9,213 nucleotides of DNA, taken from assembly GCA_964360145.1 (NCBI GenBank), contig CAYHWW010000137.1, positions 1 to 9,213 of the forward strand, read 5' to 3'. The notes beneath the pieces are model-generated. The model did no database searches. It had not been told where the DNA came from and was given only the letters and a program-made list of their open reading frames with translations. How positions within the stretch are numbered: position 1 is the stretch's first letter; each line of letters opens with the position of its first letter. This DNA is from CAYHWW01 sp964360145. GTDB lineage: Bacteria; Bdellovibrionota; UBA1018; CAYHWW01. A program made the translations under genes and the position numbers. Shown here piece by piece: positions 1-5,971 of the stretch.

Positions 1-2
1 AG

Positions 3-56
3 CTGCAGAAACTCGAAGAAGCGCGCTTGCACGAGGCGATCAACCAGGGGTTTTAA
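3..56 (+). CDS. C-terminal end of an unidentified plus-strand gene (partial)
   Basis: An open frame enters from the left edge and reads LQKLEEARLHEAINQGF followed by TAA at 54-56. The 17 residues look like an amphipathic helix (heptad-like L/A and K/E/R alternation), and the codons (CTG, CTC, GAG, GCG, CGC) match the GC-rich genes at the right of the window rather than the adjacent lower-GC operon. The stop lies 6 bases from the stop of the convergent TOPRIM-like gene, the tight tail-to-tail spacing expected of two real genes. Too little is visible to name a family. A chance open frame this short cannot be excluded, hence the low confidence. Confidence 0.45.
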   Translation: MQKLEEARLHEAINQGF

Positions 57-62
57 GTGTGG

Positions 63-707
63 TTAAGAAAAGAGTTTCTTGAACCAGACGGCGAATTGCT
101 CGGCAACAGCTGAGTTCGATTTGAGCACACCAGTTTTGATCGAAAGTCCAAATGTCGATCCAGGCGAATCTTGCCAAGACAACCAGGTGTGCAGTTCGGC
201 CTTCGAGCGGTGAATGGCCTTAAACGGGGCTCCAAGCTTCTGGGCCTCGCCAGTCACATTTTGGGCGAGTGCAAAGCAGACATCATCAGCAGGCACGAGC
301 GTTAGCAAAAAATCTTCAAGCGTTCCAGCCGCCGCATTGTCGGGCATAAACCAGATTCCGACCTTTGCCGTTGGTGATTTTGTTCCAGCGCCTACAAACC
401 CACCTGTTACAGGGGCGTTGGGTAATGGCATTCCTGCGGTCGCGAGCATCTTTTTGAGACGATTCCAGCGTGGCGTCAAACTGGCATTTGCGTCGAGCAC
501 AATACCAAGCGTCTCAAACGACTTTAGCGCCACTGGGACTTGTTCTAAAAGATTGTCAATTCCCTTGCAGTCATGGACGAATGGCAACCGGGCTGTCGCC
601 TGGTTCCAATTCATTCCGTATTTCTCCATCAGGTGAATAACAGAAAACTGGTCGTCAGTTCCTTCGGCAAGGAGGCGGTGAGGACTTGATTCGCCTGGTC
701 GACTCAC
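63..707 (-). CDS. DUF3226-type TOPRIM-like protein, putative nuclease partner of the adjacent ATPase
   Basis: A 214-residue cytoplasmic protein starting at GTG (705-707), which overlaps the ATPase stop as GTGA; GGAG sits five bases upstream, so the start is well supported. Seen: an N-terminal TOPRIM-like glutamate motif (LLAEGTDD, Glu15), a strand ending in VLDAN (Asp72, Asn74), then RW at 80-81, VGIWFMPDN (116-124), GTLEDFL (128-134) and a C-terminal HTWLSWQDSPG...GLSI block (173-190). From family knowledge, the MPDN...LEDFL and W-x-x-PG blocks are typical of DUF3226, which is related to the DUF4435/AriB and OLD TOPRIM nucleases. TOPRIM enzymes bind Mg2+ through Glu and DxD; here the second Asp is Asn74, which may weaken or alter catalysis. 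Inferred role: effector nuclease held or controlled by the ATPase, as in PARIS. Nuclease activity and target are unknown. Confidence 0.85.
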   Translation of the reverse strand: MSRPGESSPHRLLAEGTDDQFSVIHLMEKYGMNWNQATARLPFVHDCKGIDNLLEQVPVALKSFETLGIVLDANASLTPRWNRLKKMLATAGMPLPNAPVTGGFVGAGTKSPTAKVGIWFMPDNAAAGTLEDFLLTLVPADDVCFALAQNVTGEAQKLGAPFKAIHRSKAELHTWLSWQDSPGSTFGLSIKTGVLKSNSAVAEQFAVWFKKLFS

Positions 708-1789
708 CGAATCTCCATGTGATTACGTGCGGCGATCGCAATCTCATCAAGCCCATAGCGAGTAGCAGTGCTGGAACTTGGCTCCACACGATGAAGCGCG
801 ATCTCATTTTGAAGATGCGGGCAGGCTTCGTGTAGCCAGGCAAGAGCGTTTACGCAGTCAAGGCTGTGCGAAGTAGCAAAGACCTGGATGTTCCTAGCTT
901 TTGCGGTTTCAACTACAAGCTGCCACATTTTACCCATGACCGAGTAGTGAAGCCCCGTGTCAATTTCATCCGTTAGCAAGTAGCCGTTTGTGGCGCGATG
1001 CAGGCGTATTGCCAGCGCCAAAAGACGTTTGAGCCCATCACCCATGCTGCCGAGCGGTATCCTTTGATCAGTCCCTGTGAGTTTTACAAGAACTCTCGCT
1101 CCAGGTCTTTGGGTGCTGGAAAAGGCTATCCTTTCGACACGGGGTTCGATGATTTGGAGGGCTTCGATGACTCTTTGCTCATCGGGAGATAGTACAATTG
1201 CGTCCCAGTAACGACCCAACAGTGAAGGATCGGAGAGATCTGTTGATAAGAATTCGATCGGAACTGTCTCGCCCGTTCCCTCTGGTTCGATGAGTCGCAA
1301 TGTATTGAACGAGAGCGCACCAGATTGAGATAGTGGTATCTGCAAGGGCTTGATGAGCAGGTGTGATTCAATTTTTAGATCGAGAAGCGGACCTACATCA
1401 ACGGATTCCTCCCCCCCTTTTTCAAGAGCAGGAGACTTTGTTTCTTCAGAGTGTGGTGTTACTTCACAAGAGAAGCGAAAATTACCGCTATTGGATCCCT
1501 CAATCACGAAGCTGTTGCCAACCTTCAGCTCGTGACCGAAGAAAAGGTGGCTAATGTCATAACTCAGCGGCATTCGATCATCGACGGCCGATTCAATTCT
1601 TTCTCCACGACGCATGGGCCCCAGACGCAAAACGCGAGGGTCTCCGCCGCCTGCAAGAAGCTCCATCGCTTCGAGGATTGAGGATTTACCTGCGTTGTTC
1701 GCGCCGACGAATAGATTTACGCGGGCTAACCCGCCGACGTTGAAAGAGTTTAGACCACGAAATCTCTGAATTTGAAGGGTATCAATCAT
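704..1789 (-). CDS. OLD/AAA_15-type ABC ATPase, putative sensor subunit of a defence pair
   Basis: A 361-residue protein from the ATG at 1787-1789. It begins MIDTLQIQRFRGL, the usual N-terminus of RecF/SMC/OLD-like ATPases. Walker A is GANNAGKSS (29-37); the signature region is GSMGDGLKRLLALA (247-260); Walker B is YLLTDEIDTGLHYS with Asp274-Glu275; the H-loop is ATSHS with His308. A variable acidic linker (about 98-135) separates the halves. Longer starts exist (ATG at 1816, TTG at 1834), but a near-consensus promoter overlaps both, so 1789 is preferred; the leader would then be only about 10 bases with a weak Shine-Dalgarno. The family (AAA_15/AAA_21) includes AriA of PARIS, PtuA of Septu and the ATPase part of OLD/Gabija. 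The GTGA-coupled TOPRIM gene downstream makes an AriA-like role the best inference. Local GC is near 48%, below the flanking genes. Confidence 0.9.
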   Translation of the reverse strand: MIDTLQIQRFRGLNSFNVGGLARVNLFVGANNAGKSSILEAMELLAGGGDPRVLRLGPMRRGERIESAVDDRMPLSYDISHLFFGHELKVGNSFVIEGSNSGNFRFSCEVTPHSEETKSPALEKGGEESVDVGPLLDLKIESHLLIKPLQIPLSQSGALSFNTLRLIEPEGTGETVPIEFLSTDLSDPSLLGRYWDAIVLSPDEQRVIEALQIIEPRVERIAFSSTQRPGARVLVKLTGTDQRIPLGSMGDGLKRLLALAIRLHRATNGYLLTDEIDTGLHYSVMGKMWQLVVETAKARNIQVFATSHSLDCVNALAWLHEACPHLQNEIALHRVEPSSSTATRYGLDEIAIAARNHMEIR

Positions 1790-1805
1790 ATGCGGCCCTG
1801 CATGA

Positions 1806-1834
1806 ATTTTACTCATCTGAATTCGAAACGTCAA
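1806..1834 (-). promoter_or_regulatory. Sigma70-type promoter of the ATPase-TOPRIM operon
   Basis: On the minus strand TTGACG (1834-1829) is followed by a 17-base spacer and TAAAAT (1811-1806), five of six matches to each consensus hexamer at ideal spacing. Transcription would begin near 1799, about 10 bases before the ATG at 1789. This favours the internal ATG over the longer TTG or ATG starts, which lie inside the promoter. Confidence 0.65.
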
Positions 1835-2003
1835 ACCTTATACAGAGTTATCAGTGCACGGCCTGCATGGGCACTTGACGTCACCTTCTGGGTTTAGGCT
1901 TAGGTTTTGAGCGCACCGCGGCTTCAACCATCCTGTGAAATACAAGGCCCCGGGTTCCTGACGTACGACGATTAAACCTGAATACAAATTCAACTCTGTG
2001 CTT

Positions 2004-2022
2004 AAAAAAGGAGTTGGCTCCT
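2004..2022 (-). terminator. Short intrinsic-terminator-like hairpin
   Basis: Read on the minus strand: AGGAG (2022-2018), loop CCAA, CTCCT (2013-2009), then five further T residues to 2004. The stem is only five base pairs, so strength is doubtful, but hairpin and T-run are contiguous. It lies about 150 bases beyond the exonuclease-fold gene stop and about 175 bases before the ATPase promoter, so it would insulate the two units. Confidence 0.4.
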
Positions 2023-2045
2023 GCCCCGACTTGTAAAGTTGATGT

Positions 2046-2090
2046 GACGTCCCGTTTATTATCATAATCAGACTACGACATCCCGTTTAT
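2046..2090. repeat. Pair of 14-base direct repeats, period 31
   Basis: GACGTCCCGTTTAT at 2046-2059 and GACATCCCGTTTAT at 2077-2090 differ at one base. Similarity continues loosely on the right (TATCAT versus CATC). On the minus strand each copy reads as an ATG ATA (ATA) AAC GGG start-like string. The period is close to three helical turns, so both copies would face the same side of the DNA. They could be a paired operator or the remnant of a duplicated element end; the sequence does not decide. Confidence 0.45.
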
Positions 2091-2174
2091 CATCTGCTGT
2101 AAAACGTCGTTGTCCACTGGGTTTTGTGGGGGCGACCTGCGCTCGGGTAAATTGGGAAGATTATTTAGCAGACT

Positions 2175-3155
2175 CTAAAACCGCTCGCCCAGGACCAAGT
2201 CAGCAACAACGCCATAGTGGTCGGAGACCAACGGTATTTCGTCGAGCACGATGTGGGCGCTGTCGACGAAATACTGCTGAAAATCCCCGGGGCGCAGGAA
2301 GATATGGTCCACCCGCTGATCAGGTTCCGAGAGGAGACCGGAGTGGGTCAGCGCGTTGTCTGCGCTCCATGTGAAACCTTTGTGGGGGGCGGAGGCGAGG
2401 TCGGGGTAGGAGAGCAGCAGCGCGTCGCCATAGCCCGCCTCGCGCAACCACCGCATATCAGGCTGGGCGCCGTCGGAGTTGGTATCACCGCAAAGGATGG
2501 CGGGGACATCGGGGGAAAACTCCCGGCTGAGGGCGTTATGGAGCTGGCGCACCTGCTGCATGCGAAGGGGGTTCCTCACGCCGTTGGCCATGTGGGTGTT
2601 GGCGACGACGATGTGCTGGCCAGCTGCGGTGCGCAGGTCGCTGACGAGGTAACCTCGTGGTTTGATGCTCTGAAAGAATTGCAGCCCAGCGGTGGTGCTG
2701 AGGTCCGCATCCTCCGGGATGGCCTGTTCGTCATAGGTTGTGGAAAGAGTGGCGCCACCGGGGAGACGACTCAATGCGCTCTGTTTAAAGAGTATGGTGA
2801 GGCCAGTGATGTTGCTGCTGAGGAAGCGATTGAAGTCCTCACTCATGGCATTGATGATCGAAGTGCCAAGGGGAGGGCCGGAGGAGCGGGTGCTCAGGAC
2901 ACTGTAACCTGGCAGGGCACGCCTATAATGGGTGATGATGCGGTCGTCGTAGACTTCCTGGAGGCAGATGACATCGGGGTTGAGGGCCGCGACGTGCCGG
3001 GCTTGGCGGCGGAAGCGAGCGTTGTCCAGGGACCCTTCACCGGTGCCGATGAAGACGTTAAGGGTGAGCACCCGCAGGGGCGGGGCAAGGGTTTGCGCCG
3101 GAGCGCTGGTGGAGAGGATGAGGCCCAAGGCGATGAAGGTGAGACGGTGGAACAT
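2175..3155 (-). CDS. Secreted endonuclease/exonuclease/phosphatase (EEP) family hydrolase
   Basis: A 326-residue metal-dependent phosphoesterase. A signal peptide (about 1-20, hydrophobic FIALGLILSTSAPA, likely cut before Gln21) sends it to the periplasm or outside. The EEP active-site motifs occur in order: LTLNV (Asn33), ICLQEV (Glu67), ANTHM (His188), CGDTNSD (Asp224, Asn226), QRVDHIF (Asp283-His284) and SDHYGV (Asp312-His313), so the enzyme looks complete. Length and layout are close to bacterial neutral sphingomyelinase/phospholipase C-like members, but the fold also covers DNases and inositol phosphatases; substrate is inferred only. The ATG at 3153-3155 has no clear Shine-Dalgarno. It stands alone, with its own candidate promoter upstream. 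GC is above 60%, higher than both neighbours. A 320-codon frame on the opposite strand is its shadow. Confidence 0.9.
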   Translation of the reverse strand: MFHRLTFIALGLILSTSAPAQTLAPPLRVLTLNVFIGTGEGSLDNARFRRQARHVAALNPDVICLQEVYDDRIITHYRRALPGYSVLSTRSSGPPLGTSIINAMSEDFNRFLSSNITGLTILFKQSALSRLPGGATLSTTYDEQAIPEDADLSTTAGLQFFQSIKPRGYLVSDLRTAAGQHIVVANTHMANGVRNPLRMQQVRQLHNALSREFSPDVPAILCGDTNSDGAQPDMRWLREAGYGDALLLSYPDLASAPHKGFTWSADNALTHSGLLSEPDQRVDHIFLRPGDFQQYFVDSAHIVLDEIPLVSDHYGVVADLVLGERF

Positions 3156-3168
3156 GGCGGAATAGAGT

Positions 3169-3196
3169 ATTATATATGACTAAAATAGTCAATAAA
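3169..3196 (-). promoter_or_regulatory. Candidate promoter and operator-like palindrome of the EEP gene
   Basis: A perfect TATAAT lies at 3174-3169 on the minus strand, 13 bases before the start codon, with only a weak TTTATT at -35 (3196-3191, 16-base spacer). Inside the spacer is a perfect inverted repeat, TGACTA-aaa-TAGTCA on the plus strand (3177-3191). A poor -35 with a palindrome in the spacer suggests activator or repressor control. The leader would be very short. Confidence 0.45.
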
Positions 3197-3263
3197 TATT
3201 TCAGTTTTGAGTACGGGACCGAATTCCTAAATACAGCCTAGCGTCCAGAGTCCGATATAACGC

Positions 3264-4775
3264 CTAGGGCCGACGGAGACCGATGACTTTCATGACTCCG
3301 ACCAGATTCGTGATGAGATCGCGCTCGGGCACGCGGTAGTAGATTGGCTCGCTCACAAGGCTATCGCGCACTAAGAAGTAGCGCGTAGGAAGTAGCGTCT
3401 CTGGGTTAATCGCTTCGCCATAGCCCACAAGATTCAGGGCATGCCCCAGTGAGCCGCTCTCAGAGATGTAATACCAATCCTCGGACATGCGTTTATCTGC
3501 TCGATTCAGATGAATCATCGGGGCATGCCCTTGATCGATGAGAGCCACAAGAAACGCTTTCGTCCAGCGGTAGTCGTAGCCGAACTCATAAATCGTAGGA
3601 GTTCCTTCTGGGACATCATCCATGAGTAGGCGCGCATAGGACTCCACACCGTAAGTCCGGTCCGTAAGTTCGTTCAGGCGAAGGCCGTTGACATCCGTAG
3701 GATAGTGCTGATGTTCGCCATTTGTCCCCACATAGGGGAGGCTCGATTCTGGAGCCACGAACTGAGTCATGAGTGCTGCAAGCGATAAATTAGTAACCAT
3801 TCCTCGCTCGCGCGCATGCATAATGGCGTGAGGCATTTGTTGTGGAAAGCGCACACGCTCCACCGCTGAGCCAATGCGGCTCATGATGCCGTAGTTGAAA
3901 AGGGAGGGGAGACTCTCTCTTGGGGTTAAAAGATCCTTAAACGCGAGTCCATCATTGCGCTCAAGTTGAAGCTCCAAAATAGTGCTGTAACCGTGAATCA
4001 GGCCTGCGGAAAGAAGAGGCACACCAGGAAATGTTTCCATGTCCGATGCGATGGAGAACCCCCCGCAGGTGTAGGTGCCCTGTCCCTGCAGGCGAGGGGC
4101 ATAGAACTGGTGTACCAACGAAGCTGATGCGAGATTGTCGCGCTCTGTGATCGAAGTCGCACTCGGTATACCAAGTTCCGAAAACTCCCAGCGGGCAGGA
4201 TTCTCACCAGTAAACTCTCTTGGCACGGCAAAATCGGTTGGGGGCACATAATTGGCGGACTCCGACGCCGTGTAGGAAGCCATGCCGTTTTCGATTAAGG
4301 TTCTGGTTACTGCGCTATCGGAGAGAAGCTGACGCGTGATCTGACCAAATTGAACCTTAAGGGCATGCTTGGTCTTCAGTGAAAGCCATGATTGAGAGGC
4401 CATGATGCTTTCATCGAATAAATGCATGATGGTTCCATCGAATAAACGAATTTCCGCATCAGAGAAGCAAGTTCTCGCACGTTCACGTCGCGGAATTCCT
4501 CGGCACTCGATGCGTCGGCGCAGGTCGCTCAATGTCGCCAAGCTCGTTTGCTTCAATATGCGCACGCGCTCAAGCGTCGCCCTGACGTCGCGCGCTTTGT
4601 CTTCAGGGGTTCCATCAGGAATGGCGTAGATGGAATCCACTACGCTGCGATCTGCTGCAAGACGTTCTTCTTGGCGCTGAATGCCCTGTAATAGAGCTTC
4701 TTTTGAGGCAAAAGCAGGCAACGCTGCGAGGAGTATGAAAAATCCGGGAAGAGTCTGTTTCAATCTCGAAATCAT
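3264..4775 (-). CDS. Secreted divergent papain-fold (C1-like) cysteine peptidase
   Basis: A 503-residue exported protein. Signal peptide 1-23 (PGFFILLAALPAFA, cut before Ser24). Residues 24-170 are mostly helical and charged, like a propeptide or accessory domain, with Cys91 and Cys103. The C-terminal half has the papain order of catalytic elements: QGTYTCGGFS with Gln232 and nucleophile Cys237 (compare QGSCGSCWAFS), then GHALNLVGYG with His445, then RYFLVRDSL with Asp471 where papain has Asn in IKNSW. Papain numbering places Gln six residues before Cys; here it is five (Gln230 is seven), so the oxyanion-hole assignment is tentative. A spacer of about 200 residues between Cys and His is longer than in papain. 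The ATG overlaps the upstream gene stop as ATGA, so the two are translationally coupled. Probably acts in the periplasm or outside the cell; substrate unknown. Confidence 0.7.
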   Translation of the reverse strand: MISRLKQTLPGFFILLAALPAFASKEALLQGIQRQEERLAADRSVVDSIYAIPDGTPEDKARDVRATLERVRILKQTSLATLSDLRRRIECRGIPRRERARTCFSDAEIRLFDGTIMHLFDESIMASQSWLSLKTKHALKVQFGQITRQLLSDSAVTRTLIENGMASYTASESANYVPPTDFAVPREFTGENPARWEFSELGIPSATSITERDNLASASLVHQFYAPRLQGQGTYTCGGFSIASDMETFPGVPLLSAGLIHGYSTILELQLERNDGLAFKDLLTPRESLPSLFNYGIMSRIGSAVERVRFPQQMPHAIMHARERGMVTNLSLAALMTQFVAPESSLPYVGTNGEHQHYPTDVNGLRLNELTDRTYGVESYARLLMDDVPEGTPTIYEFGYDYRWTKAFLVALIDQGHAPMIHLNRADKRMSEDWYYISESGSLGHALNLVGYGEAINPETLLPTRYFLVRDSLVSEPIYYRVPERDLITNLVGVMKVIGLRRP

Positions 4776-5884
4776 AAAGAGCCTGCGGGTTCATCTATTG
4801 CTGCCTCGATCGGTGTTTCAGCTGGAGCCTCTGGTGCTGGCGCTTCTACGGCTGTTTGGGCATCTTCAGCCGCAAGTGCCGCATCGATGGCCTCAATCAG
4901 TTGTGTTTGATCTGAAAGACCTTCTTCAGAAGAATGGCGGCGCGGGCCTTCAATGGCTCCCGGAGACCTCGGGCGCCTTGACATAGTTTTCGAAATCCCG
5001 TTACCATCGAACCAACCGTAACCCCTGCCGACGCGCTCGATAACACTGGTTGAGGCCAAATCAACCCAAGGAGTTTCAGAGGGGCCTCCACGGCGGCTTC
5101 TGCCGGTTCGAGTATGGGGGCGCTCTGCCACTACGGTTTCTTCATCCATCTCTAGGGCAAGCGCTTCCACCACCGCCGTCTTGCGCTCAGCGCGGAGAGC
5201 GGGCATCGTCGTGCCCCCCACCAAGCGGCGATCCCAATCCGGGTGGGCTTGTGAACAACGACTGTAGCGATGTAGCTCAGCGTCACAGCGGCTGCTGAGG
5301 TAAGACCACGCCGCCATTGAGCCTTCAGCACGTTTGAAGGCGTTTGCCGTGTAGGCGTACTCGGCCGCCCTGCGCTCAAGCGTTGCCCGTACGCAGGTAT
5401 CGTTCGGTGTAGAGCCGCAGCTCGCTTCGATGACACGGCTCAAAAAATGGTCGCTGGATCGCAAATCACTCAGAAGTCCTTGAACGTCGCCATCTGTGTG
5501 AATGCGTTGAACAGCTGAAACAGCAAGGTCCCGCAAGCGCCCATACTTTGCCCGATAGCAAGTGGTGCGAGTTACGACGAAGTTTGAAAAAGAAGCGCAC
5601 TGACGGGCCACAATGGCTGCGCTCAAGGGGTCGGTATTGGCATAGGCGTCTTGATAGGCAGGCCCAGCGACTTCCGCTTCTCGGTTCAATGCATTCAGGT
5701 AGCAGCCAAACTGTTCCGCGGGGCTTGCGGCGTCACGACACCCTTCGGCGATGGAGTCGAGGGAAGCGCGTGTTGACGCGCCAAGAGTAACCGTCACCCC
5801 ATCGATCATTCTTCCTCGGTCTTGAGCGACAGCCGTCAGGGTCTGAGCAGCAAAGATCAAGATTCCAATTTGTTTGAACCGCAT
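4772..5884 (-). CDS. Secreted eight-cysteine helical protein, partner of the coupled peptidase
   Basis: I do not recognise the family. It has 370 residues from the ATG at 5882-5884; a GTG at 5890 is in frame but only one base from the GGAG at 5895-5892, whereas the ATG is seven bases away, so ATG is chosen. Signal peptide 1-20 (IGILIFAAQTLTAVA, cut before Gln21). The body to about residue 215 looks helical and carries eight cysteines at 49, 61, 96, 109, 156, 164, 200 and 210, in four pairs spaced 12, 13, 8 and 10, which suggests disulfide-stapled helical hairpins in an oxidising compartment. Residues 230-320 are Arg/Ser-rich and low complexity, and the tail (340-365) is Ala/Glu/Pro-rich. The ATGA overlap with the downstream papain-like enzyme suggests an inhibitor, chaperone, anchoring subunit or substrate; this is inference. 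Confidence 0.8.
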   Translation of the reverse strand: MRFKQIGILIFAAQTLTAVAQDRGRMIDGVTVTLGASTRASLDSIAEGCRDAASPAEQFGCYLNALNREAEVAGPAYQDAYANTDPLSAAIVARQCASFSNFVVTRTTCYRAKYGRLRDLAVSAVQRIHTDGDVQGLLSDLRSSDHFLSRVIEASCGSTPNDTCVRATLERRAAEYAYTANAFKRAEGSMAAWSYLSSRCDAELHRYSRCSQAHPDWDRRLVGGTTMPALRAERKTAVVEALALEMDEETVVAERPHTRTGRSRRGGPSETPWVDLASTSVIERVGRGYGWFDGNGISKTMSRRPRSPGAIEGPRRHSSEEGLSDQTQLIEAIDAALAAEDAQTAVEAPAPEAPAETPIEAAIDEPAGSL

Positions 5885-5891
5885 ATGCACT

Positions 5892-5895
5892 CTCC
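5892..5895 (-). promoter_or_regulatory. Ribosome binding site that decides the start of the eight-cysteine protein
   Basis: GGAG (minus strand) lies one base before the in-frame GTG at 5890 and seven bases before the ATG at 5884. Only the ATG has usable spacing. Confidence 0.7.
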
Positions 5896-5915
5896 ATACA
5901 AAAAATATTTGACGG

Positions 5916-5945
5916 ATTATAGCATATGTTGATCAAAAGAGTCAA
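5916..5945 (-). promoter_or_regulatory. Strong sigma70-type promoter of the cysteine-rich protein/peptidase operon
   Basis: TTGACT (5945-5940), an 18-base spacer and a perfect TATAAT (5921-5916) on the minus strand. Transcription should start near 5909, giving a leader of about 25 bases that includes the GGAG site. The spacer contains TTGATCAA, and GTTGA/TCAAC arms flank the -35 region (5928-5946), a possible operator. Confidence 0.7.
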
Positions 5946-5971
5946 CTTATAATTTTAACTCATACAGGCCG

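Larger units (their letters stand above)
1790..2174. other. 385-base non-coding stretch upstream of the ATPase operon
   Basis: No convincing gene. It carries the ATPase promoter, a short hairpin with a T-run that probably ends exonuclease-fold gene transcription, a pair of 14-base repeats 31 bases apart, and a perfect TGACGTCA palindrome at 1876-1883. The 75-codon minus-strand frame from 2065 to 1838 has no homology I recognise, runs through the hairpin, and has odd composition with Cys/Pro near its end; I treat it as non-coding or as a decayed remnant. GC is near 50%, lower than the gene upstream. Confidence 0.6.

Noticed and set aside
1838..2065. 75-codon minus-strand frame in the long intergenic stretch
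   Set aside because: No recognised family, no clear ribosome binding site, it runs through the hairpin/T-run and ends at the ATPase promoter; perhaps element debris, not supported as a gene.
2217..3179. 320-codon open frame on the plus strand opposite the EEP gene
   Set aside because: The minus-strand frame has a signal peptide and every EEP catalytic motif; the plus-strand product is Gly/Val/Asp-rich with no recognisable motif, a typical antisense shadow in GC-rich DNA.
3236..3269. GCCTAG direct repeats and a bulged stem downstream of the peptidase gene
   Set aside because: No T-run and the stem is only about six pairs with a bulge; not a convincing terminator.
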